64,000 bases of DNA from Anaerolineae bacterium (GCA_030425205.1 JAUIAP010000001.1:248001-312000), one strand, 5' to 3'. Shown: positions 36,237 to 45,836, counted from the first letter of the stretch. Numbers and translations are program-made. Notes: a model not told the origin generated them from the letters alone.

Positions 36237-37958
36237 TTACGGCAACTCAGCCAAAAACTCCTGAATCACATCAATATAAGCTTGCGGCAAATCGTAGGTT
36301 AACGCCGTCTCGAAATCAGAGCGAGCCGCAGCATCGTCGAGCAACCAGTAGTGGGCCACAGCGCGACCGTAATAGGAGTAGGGTCGATCTGGGTCGAGGG
36401 AGAGAGCAGTGTCATACGTTGCGACTGCGCCCGCATAATCCTCTTGCTGTCGCTGCACATAGCCAAGATTTTCATGGAATAAGGCAATCTGAGCGTCTAG
36501 TCGAATCGCCGCCTCATACTCTGTTCCCGCGCTGCCATAATCCTCAATTTCATAGTAGATGTCACCCAGATAGTTGTGCAGCCATGCGTCATCAGGAGCG
36601 ATTTGAATGGCGGCCTGATAACTGGCAATCGCCTGGTCATACTGTTCGGCCGCATAATAGATGTCACCGAGATACTCATGATCGCCTGCACTTGCCTCTT
36701 CTAGCTGCATTGAGGCCATCTGGTCTGAAATGGCACTTTCATAGTCACCCATGTCGTAATAGGTGACCGAGCGTTGGTAGTAAAATCCATCCAGCGCAGC
36801 CACGTCACCAGAGCCGATCGCAATCGCCTGATTTAGGTCGGCAATTGACTCCGCATACTGTTCCAAATTGCGATAGATACGTCCACGCAGCGCAAATGTC
36901 CGCGCTGAATCAGGATCATCAGCACCAATTTCGTCAATTGAAGCCGTTGCATCGACGACTGCGCCAGCAAGATCACCCTCTTCTGCACGTGCATAAGCGA
37001 GCGCATGGAGCAGAGCTGAGCGCGTCCCCGGCGATAAATCACTACCCAATTCAACCGCCTTCTCCGCATCTGCCATCGCCAAGCCAGTATTCCCCTGATC
37101 GGTGTAAACGTATGAACGATAGGCATACGCAACGGCAAGCGTTGGATCAAGTGAAATAGCGCGGTCGAGATCAGTCAGTGCATCGTCATATTGATCGAGT
37201 TCGGAATAGATAAAACCGCGCTCGGCTGTCACGCTGGCCTCGTGTTCTCCATCTGTCACATATTCAAGTGCGTTGGTATAGTTGGTTGCCGCTTCTTCAT
37301 ATTCACCCAAGTCACGCATCGCGGCGGCGAGGTCAGAGTACGCTTCCGCGAGATTGCTGCGGCTGGCAATATCGGCCGATGCGGCATCTACATCTCCCTG
37401 CAAACTACCCTTCAAATCGGCAATCGCCTGTTCAAAGTTGCGCAACTCTAAATGTGCCTTACCACGTTGGGCAAGCGCTTGCGTATTCGCAGGTTGGGCA
37501 GCCAATACCTCATCGAGCGTGGCAATCACCCCATCCCAATTTTCAGCATTCCCCTGCATCGTCGCCAACTCTAGCTTGAGTGCCATATCAGCAGGATTGA
37601 GTGCCACCGCTGCGCCCAACTCGTCGGTTGCAGCAGCGTAATCGCCCCCTTCTGCAAAAATCGTGGCACGTTGTTGATGCACGCTTACCCGATCCCCAAT
37701 GGGCGCGCCCGCGTCATCGTTAATCGTCAACGCATCCGCCAAATCGACCAACGCGGCGTTGTCATCATCGAGTTGGCGGTGAACATTGGCGCGTCCCGTC
37801 AGCGCACGATAGCGATCTTCCGCACTGAGCTCCTCATCAAGCGCAGCACTATATTCCGTCAGCGCGGTCGCGTAATCGCTCTCGCCAACCGCCTCTTCCG
37901 CCTTTTCCAATGCGGACGCACCGCAGGCAACAAGCAGCAACAACATACAAACAAACAA
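36237..37958 (-). CDS. TPR-repeat lipoprotein with an out-of-frame better start
   Basis: About 573 residues, with a lipobox (LLLLVACG) and about fourteen TPR units (for example YDQAIASYQAAIQIAPDDAWLHNYLGD trimmed to its core YDQAIASYQAAIQIA, and DYAGAVATYDTALSLDPD). Such proteins serve as scaffolds for envelope complexes. The annotated frame begins with TTG (37958) or ATG (37946). An ATG with an ideal AAGGAG site is at 37980, but that reading is one base-frame off. Removing one TTGT unit from a triple TTGT run (37950-37961) would fuse both into a perfect lipoprotein signal. This may be a frameshift, a sequence error or a variable start. A TCGGCCGA site touches the ribosome binding site (37991). 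Confidence 0.8.
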   Translation of the reverse strand: MFVCMLLLLVACGASALEKAEEAVGESDYATALTEYSAALDEELSAEDRYRALTGRANVHRQLDDDNAALVDLADALTINDDAGAPIGDRVSVHQQRATIFAEGGDYAAATDELGAAVALNPADMALKLELATMQGNAENWDGVIATLDEVLAAQPANTQALAQRGKAHLELRNFEQAIADLKGSLQGDVDAASADIASRSNLAEAYSDLAAAMRDLGEYEEAATNYTNALEYVTDGEHEASVTAERGFIYSELDQYDDALTDLDRAISLDPTLAVAYAYRSYVYTDQGNTGLAMADAEKAVELGSDLSPGTRSALLHALAYARAEEGDLAGAVVDATASIDEIGADDPDSARTFALRGRIYRNLEQYAESIADLNQAIAIGSGDVAALDGFYYQRSVTYYDMGDYESAISDQMASMQLEEASAGDHEYLGDIYYAAEQYDQAIASYQAAIQIAPDDAWLHNYLGDIYYEIEDYGSAGTEYEAAIRLDAQIALFHENLGYVQRQQEDYAGAVATYDTALSLDPDRPYSYYGRAVAHYWLLDDAAARSDFETALTYDLPQAYIDVIQEFLAELP

Positions 37959-38185
37959 GTAGGTATCGGGTAAATTTCATCGGACTCCTTTCGGCCGAAA
38001 CAGCCATTAACTTCTAGGTTTATTTCAACCACTTAAACGTCCTGTTGGACAGTTTTTCCGCTGCGATTGTATCACCCAGCTAGACAGCACCGTGTTAATA
38101 CACGCACTTTTCATGTTACAATCCCGTCGATAATGATCTGTTATTCTCGCACTGAATGGCGGGAACCGATTCTTAAGTTCACAGT

Positions 38186-39928
38186 ATGACAACACAAAAC
38201 ATGCACGCTGGCCTGCTTATCGGCGAATTTCTCGCACAGCAAGGCGTAAAATTTCTCTACACCCTCTGTGGTGGACACATCTCCCCAATTTTGACGGGTG
38301 CCGAAGAACACGGTATTCGCGTCATCGACACCCGCCATGAGGCGACGGCGGTTTTTGCGGCCGATGCAACCGCGCGTCTAACGGGCGTTCCCGGCGTCGC
38401 GGCCGTCACCGCTGGGCCCGGTCTGACAAACACCATCACCGCACTCAAAAATGCACAAATGGCGCAATCCCCGCTTATCCTATTTGGTGGCGCGACAGCA
38501 ACGCTGCTCAAAGGGCGCGGGGCGTTGCAAGACATCGACCAAATGCCCCTGATCGAACCACACGTCAAATATACGAAGGCGATTACCAAAGTCCGCGAAA
38601 TCATCCCCGCATTGCGTGAGGGCTTTCGCATCGCTCAAGAGGGAGTTCCCGGCCCCGTCTTTCTTGAACTTCCCATCAATGTCCTCTATCCTGAAGCTAT
38701 CGTGCGTCAATGGTCGCTCGACACGGCAGGCAAGGGCAAAGATCTCGGCAGTCGCGCCTTCCGCACATTTCTCAACTTCCACACAAGCCGCACCTTCCGC
38801 AACGCCTGGCAAGAGCGTGGCGGTGAATTGATCGAACCAGTCGTCAAACTACCAACAGTTGATGAGTTGCAAAAGGTGGTCGATGTTCTGAAAGAGGCAA
38901 AATCCCCCGTTCTGGTCGTCGGGTCACAGGCGATGTTGACCCCTTCTAAAGTCGATCAACTGCAAAAAGGGTTACTCTCGCTGGGCATTCCAACCTATCT
39001 GTCTGGGATGGCGCGGGGTCTATTGGGACGCAACGATCTACACATTCGGCACAAACGCAGCAGTGCGTTGCGCGAGGCAGATGTGGTGATTTTGGCGGGT
39101 GTCCCGGCCGACTTCCGCATGGGTTATGGTCGCACGATCCCACGCAAGGCCACCTATATTTCGATCAATCGCAGCAAAAAAGAGCTGCGGCTGAACCGTA
39201 AACCAACCATCGGCGTCAATGCTGATGCAGGGGCATTTCTACGCATGTTGTCCGCTAACTGGACGGAACCTGCCAACAAATGGGCAAGTTGGCACGCGCA
39301 ACTGTTAGGACGCGATGCAGCCCGCGATGCAGAGATCGCGGAAACGGCCAATCAAAAAACGTCATATGCAAACCCCGTCAGCGTGATGCAAAAATTGGAA
39401 GGGCAGATTGGTGCAAATAGCGTTTTGATTGGGGATGGGGGTGATTTTGTGGCGACGGCGAGCTATGTGGTTCGGCCGAGACAACCGCTTCGTTGGCTCG
39501 ATCCCGGCGCATTTGGCACGCTCGGTGCGGGCGGTGGCTTCGCACTCGCGGCGCAGTTGGTCTATCCCGATGCAGAAGTATGGCTGATCTACGGTGATGG
39601 CTCTGCTGGCTATAGCATCGCAGAGTTTGACACATTCACGCGCCACAATCTGCCCGTCATCGCCGTGATTGGCACCGATGGGTCATGGGCGCAAATCGCC
39701 CGCGAACAGGTCGAAATTCTCGGAACGCCACTTGGAACGGAGCTGGCTCGCACCGACTACCATATTGTCGGCGCGGGCTATGGGGCACATGGCATCTTGG
39801 TTGAGGATGACAGCCAAGTAAAGGCCGCTATCACGGAGGCAAAAGCATGCCGTGAACAGGGGCGACCCGTTGTGATGAATGTACAAATTGGGGAGACTGA
39901 CTTTCGGAAAGGATCAATTTCAATGTAG
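38186..39928 (+). CDS. Thiamine diphosphate-dependent enzyme, acetolactate synthase-like
   Basis: A 580-residue three-domain ThDP enzyme. The catalytic Glu52 is in [12 protein letters not shown]; the middle domain begins around [15 protein letters not shown] and has [10 protein letters not shown]; the cofactor motif is [23 protein letters not shown] (about residue 470). [11 protein letters not shown] and [10 protein letters not shown] are also family marks. It resembles ILVBL/2-hydroxyacyl-CoA lyase or acetolactate synthase large subunit homologues rather than IlvB proper, and no small regulatory subunit gene is near, so the reaction is left open. It stands alone; a TAAGTT hexamer sits six bases before the ATG. 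Confidence 0.85.
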   Translation: MTTQNMHAGLLIGEFLAQQGVKFLYTLCGGHISPILTGAEEHGIRVIDTRHEATAVFAADATARLTGVPGVAAVTAGPGLTNTITALKNAQMAQSPLILFGGATATLLKGRGALQDIDQMPLIEPHVKYTKAITKVREIIPALREGFRIAQEGVPGPVFLELPINVLYPEAIVRQWSLDTAGKGKDLGSRAFRTFLNFHTSRTFRNAWQERGGELIEPVVKLPTVDELQKVVDVLKEAKSPVLVVGSQAMLTPSKVDQLQKGLLSLGIPTYLSGMARGLLGRNDLHIRHKRSSALREADVVILAGVPADFRMGYGRTIPRKATYISINRSKKELRLNRKPTIGVNADAGAFLRMLSANWTEPANKWASWHAQLLGRDAARDAEIAETANQKTSYANPVSVMQKLEGQIGANSVLIGDGGDFVATASYVVRPRQPLRWLDPGAFGTLGAGGGFALAAQLVYPDAEVWLIYGDGSAGYSIAEFDTFTRHNLPVIAVIGTDGSWAQIAREQVEILGTPLGTELARTDYHIVGAGYGAHGILVEDDSQVKAAITEAKACREQGRPVVMNVQIGETDFRKGSISM

Positions 39929-40090
39929 TTTTGAACGTATGGCGGAAAAAGCGCAATGCTGTCGTTTAGTTGAGTATGACAAGCGTAGTCAACTGAGAGG
40001 CTGAACGTACTGCGAAGACCAAACAGGACAACTACAATACGCAGTATAGCTTTTGAATCCTCTCTTTCTCCTCTTCCCAATTTCCGAACG

Positions 40091-40117
40091 AGCCGCCCCA
40101 ACAGGGTGGCTTTTTTC
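40091..40117 (+). terminator. Rho-independent terminator
   Basis: AGCCGCCC and GGGTGGCT pair (one G-U) around AACA-type loop, followed by TTTTTT. It is about 160 bp downstream of the ThDP enzyme gene. Confidence 0.7.
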
Positions 40118-40121
40118 TTGC

Positions 40122-40799
40122 CTAATTGCTGGTTTGCGATATCCGATAGAGTGTCACGATCTCGCTGCGTAAATCTTTGCGTCGCACCACATGAACGTGC
40201 AGCCCAGCCGTAATACACCTTTCTAAAAATAGGTCTTCCGCGCCAATCGACGACAGCAGCAACAGCGCATACCCATTTGGCGTGAGATGTTGCGCGAGCT
40301 GCGTGGTGAAGCGTTCGGCGATGTGTGGCGCACGGAACGCTTGATCGAGCGCGTTCTTTGGCTCGCCTGATAGATAGGGAGGATTGAACAAGATCAGATC
40401 AAATCGCTCGTCGGCAACAGGTTCAAACAAATCGCCCGCACGGACATCAAGCGCGGTCTGATTGAGCAGCGCATTGATTCGCGTGCAGCGCACGGCCGCA
40501 GGATTGATGTCAGTTGCGACAACGGTTGCTGCGTGGTCGGCGAGAAACAATGCCCCAACGCCGCTTCCCGTCCCCAACTCCAACGCTCGGCAACCACGTG
40601 GCACGAGCGTCTCATCCAACTGTTCTACCATCCATTTTGAGACAAGAAAGAGCGTCGGATTAAAGACCGATGGCAGCACGAGCAGTGATTTGCCGTTGAT
40701 CGCTTCTAACACGAGCGAATCAAAACGCTGCTTTTGGAACAGTTGAAATCGCAGTCTGTAAAGCTGTTGCCAGAATTTGCGTTTGAACTGATTAATCAT
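40122..40799 (-). CDS. SAM-dependent N-methyltransferase (HemK/RsmC-like)
   Basis: A 225-residue class I methyltransferase: ALELGTGSGVGALFLAD (SAM loop, about residues 90-106), VVATDINPAAVRCTRINALLN, VRAGDLFEPV and the catalytic LILFNPPYLSGEPKNALDQAFR. The NPPY motif is that of N-methyltransferases acting on glutamine in proteins or on guanine/adenine in nucleic acids. The usual N-terminal helical domain of PrmC is absent, so release-factor methylation is uncertain. It is the last gene of a probable four-gene minus-strand operon; ogt ends 64 bp upstream. Confidence 0.85.
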   Translation of the reverse strand: MINQFKRKFWQQLYRLRFQLFQKQRFDSLVLEAINGKSLLVLPSVFNPTLFLVSKWMVEQLDETLVPRGCRALELGTGSGVGALFLADHAATVVATDINPAAVRCTRINALLNQTALDVRAGDLFEPVADERFDLILFNPPYLSGEPKNALDQAFRAPHIAERFTTQLAQHLTPNGYALLLLSSIGAEDLFLERCITAGLHVHVVRRKDLRSEIVTLYRISQTSN

Positions 40800-40863
40800 G
40801 ATTGGCGCGTGGAGGCTTTATCTGTTGGAGAAAGAGCGGACGAGGCGTCCGCGCTCCGGTGTT

Positions 40864-41400
40864 TTAGAAGAGGCTCATTTGTCGGGCTTGGATCGCCCCT
40901 TCGAGATGGAGCAGCCACTCTTTTGAGATTAAGCCTTGCGCCCCACTATAGCCGTGCAGTTTGCCGTCGCTGCCAACGACGCGATGGCAGGGGATGACGA
41001 GTGGCATCGGGTTTTTGGCGTTGGCCGAACCGACAGCGCGGGATGCGGTTGGGTTGCCGAGCGTGCGCGCAATGTCGCCATAGCTGCGCGTTTCGCCATA
41101 TGGAATCGCACAGACGAGCCGCAATGCGCTGCGCTGGAATGGTTTGAGAAATTCCCAGTCGATGGGCAGTTCAAAGGAGCGGCGGTCACCCGCTAGATAT
41201 TGGGCAATCTGCGTGGTAAATGGGCCGGTGACGGCAGCGTTTTCCACAACCGTGAATTGATCGAGCCATTCGGCCAGCATTGTGAGAAATTGGGTGCGAT
41301 TTCGGCCGATCATCACCCCCACCAAACGCCCATCCCGCACACCGATCCACACTTCACCTAGCTGTGTTTCAGACAAATGCCCTAAAACAATCTCATTCAT
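40864..41400 (-). CDS. ogt: Methylated-DNA--protein-cysteine S-methyltransferase
   Basis: A 178-residue O6-alkylguanine DNA alkyltransferase with the acceptor Cys138 in VIPCHRVV, plus FQRSALRLVCAIPYGETRSYGDIA and TASRAVGSANAKNP. It repairs O6-alkylguanine by irreversible self-alkylation. Its start overlaps the end of the SpoIIM-family gene by eight bases, so translation is coupled. The window has a second alkyltransferase, fused to an AraC domain, at 71-934. Confidence 0.92.
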   Translation of the reverse strand: MNEIVLGHLSETQLGEVWIGVRDGRLVGVMIGRNRTQFLTMLAEWLDQFTVVENAAVTGPFTTQIAQYLAGDRRSFELPIDWEFLKPFQRSALRLVCAIPYGETRSYGDIARTLGNPTASRAVGSANAKNPMPLVIPCHRVVGSDGKLHGYSGAQGLISKEWLLHLEGAIQARQMSLF

Positions 41401-42349
41401 GGCGACCTCCTGCGAGCAAATAGGTGAACATTAAACTGCCGCTGCCAAAGCCGACAAGCCATTTCACAAGCGGATTCAAATTCTCACGCGGCGAAATGAA
41501 CCCCTCAATCAATCCAGCAATGACCAAAAAGATGGCACACGTTGCTATCAGAATCAACGCTTGTCGGCCGGCCACACGCAGCGCGTCGGATCGTGTCCGA
41601 TAGCCGGGTCGCAAAATTGCCCATGTGAAGACCAAGCCTGCAGCACCTGCCAAGCAAATCATGTTTAGTTCGATCACGCCATGTCCAACCGCAAAATTGA
41701 AGAGATGATAGAAGTCGTGAAAATAGGCCAGGCCAAATAGACCGCCCACCATTAATCCATTAAAAATGATGACGTACAGCGTATAAATCCCCGCTGACAT
41801 ACCGCCTGCAAACGCGAGAATCGAAACGCGCACATTGTTTGTTGTAATAAAAGCGGAGGCGGAAGGTTGTTCATCGCCCGTAAAATAAAACCATGGCGAA
41901 TTGTCTTCTATATCTTCGACAACAGGTGCAAATTGAGATGAGAGAACCACGTCGGCGACGGTCGGATCATTGGCGATGAGGACTCCTGTGATCAGCGCGG
42001 GAAGCCAAAAAAGCAGCGATGCAACGGCGAAAAATTGCCACGTCGCACGAAACGTTTGCGGCATGACGTGGGTGAAAAAGCGGCGGATTTGCGCAATAGA
42101 GAGCGGGTCACCGCGATAGACATTGGCGTGGGCGCGGGCGACGAGTTGATTGAGGTATTGGGCGACATCATGTTGGGGGAAGTCACGTTGGGCAAGCGCA
42201 AGATCGGAGGTGGTGGCACGATAAATTCGGCCGATTTCCCCCACCTCCTCTTCTGTCAGCGATTTGGTGGCGCGGTCTGCCTTATTGAGCAACCCACTCA
42301 ATCTTTCCCAATTGGCCTGCCGCTGCCGAATCAGTTGCTCTGGGGTCAT
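41393..42349 (-). CDS. SpoIIM/DUF95 family membrane protein
   Basis: A 318-residue membrane protein with a soluble N-terminal helical part (RQRQANWERLSGLLNKADRATKSLTEEE) and about six transmembrane segments after residue 100. Family marks are VRVSILAFAGGMSAGIYTLYVIIFNGLMVGGLFG and FAVGHGVIELNMICLAGAAGL, the latter matching the conserved HGxxE of SpoIIM. In non-spore-forming bacteria such proteins often sit beside RDD, MoxR or DUF58 genes; here none is adjacent. It overlaps the upstream small gene by four bases (ATGA) and ogt downstream by eight. Confidence 0.9.
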   Translation of the reverse strand: MTPEQLIRQRQANWERLSGLLNKADRATKSLTEEEVGEIGRIYRATTSDLALAQRDFPQHDVAQYLNQLVARAHANVYRGDPLSIAQIRRFFTHVMPQTFRATWQFFAVASLLFWLPALITGVLIANDPTVADVVLSSQFAPVVEDIEDNSPWFYFTGDEQPSASAFITTNNVRVSILAFAGGMSAGIYTLYVIIFNGLMVGGLFGLAYFHDFYHLFNFAVGHGVIELNMICLAGAAGLVFTWAILRPGYRTRSDALRVAGRQALILIATCAIFLVIAGLIEGFISPRENLNPLVKWLVGFGSGSLMFTYLLAGGRHE

Positions 42350-42630
42350 GCCGTCTTAAGTCGTAACTGTTGCGGGCTTGCATTCGGCACACGCTCGATG
42401 ATTCCGCGCGCTTCCAAATCAAGCTTGACAGACATTGTGTACCACCCAATCGAGCCATCAAAATCACCATTTAGCTCTTGATACACCTTTTCGCCCAACA
42501 AACTCAACCGCACGCCGGGCTCACGTTCAACGACGGCTAAAATTGCCCCGCGCATTTTGTCATATTTGGCTCGGTCGATGTTGACACCCTGCTTACCTTC
42601 TGGGTGTAAGGTCAGTATTTTGTCGCTCAT
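42346..42630 (-). CDS. Small winged-helix-like protein (DUF6958 type)
   Basis: A 94-residue protein: LTLHPEGKQGVNIDRAKYD, ILAVVEREPGVRLSLLGEKVYQEL, GWYTMSVKLDLEARGIIERV. The pattern fits a small winged helix like the DUF6958 family, found mostly as a single-domain protein of unknown role. A GGAAGA site precedes the ATG. It opens the operon with SpoIIM, ogt and the methyltransferase, so it could be its regulator (inference). Confidence 0.7.
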   Translation of the reverse strand: MSDKILTLHPEGKQGVNIDRAKYDKMRGAILAVVEREPGVRLSLLGEKVYQELNGDFDGSIGWYTMSVKLDLEARGIIERVPNASPQQLRLKTA

Positions 42631-42682
42631 ATTGATCTTCCATTTTTATTTTCCATAGTATACCAGTTACAATCATTGGGGT

Positions 42683-42725
42683 GCGACCAACTCGGTCGTC
42701 CGTCAAATGCGACCCGCTTGGTCGC
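42683..42725. repeat. Two GCGACC/GGTCGC hairpin repeats
   Basis: GCGACCAACTCGGTCG (42683-42698) and GCGACCCGCTTGGTCGC (42709-42725), each with six- to seven-base arms, lie just before the ribosome binding site of the monooxygenase gene. Related copies are at 43084-43100 and 47416-47430. Confidence 0.6.
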
Positions 42726-42747
42726 GCTGCAAATGAAAGGAACCACT

Positions 42748-43047
42748 ATGATCATTGTTGCCGGAACCATTCTCGTCAAGCCTGAAAAATATGCCGATGC
42801 TGTTGCCGCCATGAGTGCGATGTCGGCCGAAACACAAAAAGAGGTGGGCTGCATCTCCTATCAATTTTATGAAGACATCACCACGCCCAACAAATTTCTC
42901 GTCTACGAAATTTGGGAATCAACTGACGCACTCAAGGCGCATAGCCAGTCGGCACACATGGCCGTTCTCCGCACACAGTTGCCCGATGTCGTCGCTGCGC
43001 CACCCGATATTCACCGCTACCGTGCAGAGGAGTTTGACCAGTTTTAG
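42748..43047 (+). CDS. Antibiotic biosynthesis monooxygenase (ABM) domain protein
   Basis: A 99-residue ferredoxin-like dimer of the ABM family: MIIVAGTILVKPEKYADAVAAM, ETQKEVGCISYQFYEDITTPNKF split into two strands, LVYEIWESTDALKAHSQSAHM. The family includes quinol monooxygenases such as YgiN and haem-degrading enzymes; substrate is open. The ATG at 42748 with GAAAGGA six bases upstream is the true start; the longer frame from 42676 runs through the hairpin repeat. It is flanked on both sides by GCGACC/GGTCGC hairpins. Confidence 0.88.
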   Translation: MIIVAGTILVKPEKYADAVAAMSAMSAETQKEVGCISYQFYEDITTPNKFLVYEIWESTDALKAHSQSAHMAVLRTQLPDVVAAPPDIHRYRAEEFDQF

Positions 43048-43083
43048 CGTTGGCACACGCGTATCTAAAACGCAACTTGATTT

Positions 43084-43100
43084 GCGACCTTCTGGGTCGC
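43084..43100. repeat. GCGACC/GGTCGC hairpin repeat
   Basis: GCGACCTTCTGGGTCGC, the same palindrome type as 42683-42725, here on the downstream side of the ABM gene and upstream of the second LAL regulator. Confidence 0.55.
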
Positions 43101-43151
43101 GCTCCTAAGGGTATTTACAAACGGTCTTAAGTTTGAAACAATGGAGTGGTT

Positions 43152-45794
43152 ATGGAACAACTGATCGTTAATCAAAGACCGCTGCCACTCATTCATACCA
43201 AGCTAAATATCCCGCGCACACGTACCAATGGGATTGTGCGCAAACGCTTGCTGAACCAGTTAAACGGCGGCGTGACGACAGATGGGGTGAAGTTGACCCT
43301 GATCATGGCGCCTGCTGGATATGGAAAAACCACACTGGCCGCCCAGTGGGTGCAACAGTTGGGGCGGCCCGTCGCATGGGTGTCGCTGGACGAGAGTGAG
43401 AACGACCTCGGCCGCTTTCTCGCCTATCTCTTTAACGCAATTGGGCTTGTCAATGAGCCGCTTGTGACGGAGATTATCGGCCGATTAACCGCTGGTTACG
43501 CACACAATTCCATCGACGCACTGCTAACCAATCTGCTCAACGACATCAGCAGCAGCCCCCATTGTCTTGCCATCACGCTTGACGACTATCATCTCATCAA
43601 TAACCCGCGCATCGACGATGTGGTTAACTTCCTTTTGCAAAATGCGCCTGCCAATCTACACCTGATTATCACCAGTCGCAGCGAACCCAACCTCCCCATC
43701 GCTACCCTGCGCGCACACAACCAATTACAAGTCATTACAGCAAAAGAGTTGCGTTTGTCACTTGCGGAATGTCGTCATTTTGTCAGCACGACGATGGGAC
43801 TTGAACTGCCTATTGAACAGGTGACTCAGCTCGATGAGCAGACGGAAGGCTGGGTGACAGGGCTGCAACTGGCGACGCTTGCCCTGCAAGAAGGGGTCGA
43901 TTTGGCGCAGGCATTTTCGGGCAGCCAACGCTATCTCGTTGACTATTTAGGTGAACAGGTGTTGGCGGGACAATCGGCCGAAATTCACAACTTTCTGCTC
44001 CATACCGCCATCCTCAAGCAGTTCAACGCGGATCTGTGTGCTGCCGTCACGGGAATTCCCGATTGTCAACATATTCTGGAGCATCTCGAAGCGACCCATC
44101 TCTTTCTTGTGCCACTCGACGCAGAACGCCGCTGGTATCGCTATCATCATCTCTTTGGCGAATTTCTACACGGTCGCCTGACCGCCCAATGTGACGAAGT
44201 TGATATCCAGCAGCTCCATTTATACGCTGCACGCTGGTATCACGAACAAGGGTTGGCTTCTGAAGCGGTCGAACATGCGCTGGCGGCGGGGGCATTTGGA
44301 TTTTCGGCCGAATTGCTCCAAGAGATCGCACGCGGCATCCTCATGTACGGCGAAGGCGCGTTGTTGCGCCGCTGGCTCGAATCGCTGCCCGATGAACTGC
44401 TCGCCAACAATCCACAACTTGCCCTGATCTATGGTTGGACACTCGTTCGCACAGGCGATTTGCGCAGCGCAATGTCGCTGACCGAAACGATTGCGCCACA
44501 GCTCGATGAGATCGTCACACTGCGCGGCGAATGGGCCGCATTGCGGGCGCGAGTGGCTGGTTTTAAGGGGTGGACAGAGAAAAACGTCAAATTTTCTAAC
44601 AAGGCATTGGCCCACCTCCCAGCCGATCAGCATGGCTTGCGCAGCGAGGTCGCCATCAATTTGGGGTTCTCCCATCTCGACCAAAATGATCTCACCGCCG
44701 CACGTGCCGCCTTCCAGCGCGCCGCTCAGCCGTCCTCGCCTGATCTCTGGGCAAAGATGTTCGCCACCTTCTATCTCGGCCACACCCACAAGCGACAGGG
44801 ACAACTGCGCGAGGCCATGGCGGTCTTTGAGCAAGGGTATCAAGAGGCTATCGACTATTGCCGTCAACAAAAACAGCTTTCCCCTGCAATTGGCTTTATG
44901 CACGTCGGGATGGGTGAAATTTTGCTGGAATGGAATCGCTTAGACGAGGCGCGTCACCATCTGCAAACTGCGCTGCAAATGGGACAGCGTGGCGGGGATG
45001 TCAAGATGCTAGCGTATGCGCTGCCCGCTCTGATGAGGCTTAGTCTGGCACAAGGCAATGTGGCGGAAGCGCATCGCATGGTCGATTTGGAGGAGGCGCG
45101 TTACGACAAGGCGCGTCCCTCATTCTGGCGCGCGCGCTTGGCGCTGCAAACGGGCGAGCATGAGATTTTACGGCAGTGGGAGACGAAACAGGAGATTGAG
45201 GTGGGGGATTCGGCCGAAAAAATCGCCAATAATCCGGGCAACTATCTCACCCTCGCCATCTGGCGCACCATTGAAGGCCGCTATGCTGGCGTTGTGAGAC
45301 TCTTCGAGAGTCTACTTACTTACGCGACGAGCCAAAAGCATACCAACTTCTATCTGACTGTGTTGGTGCAAAAGGCGATTGCGCTAGCCAAAATGGGGGC
45401 AATGGGCGATGCGGCGGCCGCATTCCAACGCGCCCTGACGCTGGCCGAACCGCATGGCTATGTGCGGCTATTTTTGGATGGGGATGCCATCATCTTAATG
45501 CGCTTGCTCAATCAGGCGGCTCAGGGGAGCATTTCGGCCGAATATGCCCAATCACTCCTCGCCCAGACAACGGACGCCCTCCCCGACGACCCACTCCCCA
45601 CACCGCTCAGTCCCCGCGAGTTGGAAGTTCTCAACCATCTCGCCAGCGGTCTTTCCAATCGCCAAATCAGCACACAGCTGGTCGTCTCGATCAACACAGT
45701 CAAGGCACACACCCGCCGTCTCTATGAAAAACTAAACGTCAACAGCCGTAGTCAGGCAGTTGCACGCGCGCGTGAGTTAAACTTGCTCGCGTAG
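43152..45794 (+). CDS. LuxR family MalT-type (LAL) transcriptional regulator
   Basis: About 880 residues. N-terminal ATPase: Walker A MAPAGYGKTTLAAQW (about residues 52-66), VAWVSLDESENDLGRF, Walker B LAITLDDYHLINNP. Middle: helical/TPR region. C-terminal LuxR HTH (about 815-880): LSPRELEVLNHLASGLSNRQISTQL, SINTVKAHTRRLYEKLNVNSRSQAV. It has the same architecture as the regulator at 15632-18274 but belongs to a different subgroup (the N-terminus starts IHTKLNIPRTRTNG). ATG 43152 with GGAG five bases before it is the chosen start. Its target is not known; the ABM gene just upstream on the same strand is one candidate. Confidence 0.9.
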   Translation: MEQLIVNQRPLPLIHTKLNIPRTRTNGIVRKRLLNQLNGGVTTDGVKLTLIMAPAGYGKTTLAAQWVQQLGRPVAWVSLDESENDLGRFLAYLFNAIGLVNEPLVTEIIGRLTAGYAHNSIDALLTNLLNDISSSPHCLAITLDDYHLINNPRIDDVVNFLLQNAPANLHLIITSRSEPNLPIATLRAHNQLQVITAKELRLSLAECRHFVSTTMGLELPIEQVTQLDEQTEGWVTGLQLATLALQEGVDLAQAFSGSQRYLVDYLGEQVLAGQSAEIHNFLLHTAILKQFNADLCAAVTGIPDCQHILEHLEATHLFLVPLDAERRWYRYHHLFGEFLHGRLTAQCDEVDIQQLHLYAARWYHEQGLASEAVEHALAAGAFGFSAELLQEIARGILMYGEGALLRRWLESLPDELLANNPQLALIYGWTLVRTGDLRSAMSLTETIAPQLDEIVTLRGEWAALRARVAGFKGWTEKNVKFSNKALAHLPADQHGLRSEVAINLGFSHLDQNDLTAARAAFQRAAQPSSPDLWAKMFATFYLGHTHKRQGQLREAMAVFEQGYQEAIDYCRQQKQLSPAIGFMHVGMGEILLEWNRLDEARHHLQTALQMGQRGGDVKMLAYALPALMRLSLAQGNVAEAHRMVDLEEARYDKARPSFWRARLALQTGEHEILRQWETKQEIEVGDSAEKIANNPGNYLTLAIWRTIEGRYAGVVRLFESLLTYATSQKHTNFYLTVLVQKAIALAKMGAMGDAAAAFQRALTLAEPHGYVRLFLDGDAIILMRLLNQAAQGSISAEYAQSLLAQTTDALPDDPLPTPLSPRELEVLNHLASGLSNRQISTQLVVSINTVKAHTRRLYEKLNVNSRSQAVARARELNLLA

Positions 45795-45809
45795 TGCGTA
45801 CTCTGGATA

Positions 45810-45836
45810 CGCACCACGCACCACGCACCACGCACC
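45810..45836. repeat. Short tandem repeat, 7-bp unit CACGCAC
   Basis: About four units of CACGCAC in tandem, right after the LAL gene. Too short for a CRISPR and without spacers. Confidence 0.7.

Noticed and set aside
37980-38185. Riboswitch upstream of the ThDP enzyme gene
   Set aside because: No conserved THI-box core (CTGAGA and ACCTGA blocks) is present; the gap only has weak hairpins.
44220-44903. A 227-codon open frame opposite the second LAL regulator
   Set aside because: Antisense shadow with Cys/Arg-rich composition typical of reversed coding sequence.
45810-45836. Possible CRISPR-like array (CACGCAC units)
   Set aside because: Units of 7 bp in direct tandem without spacers; it is a short tandem repeat.
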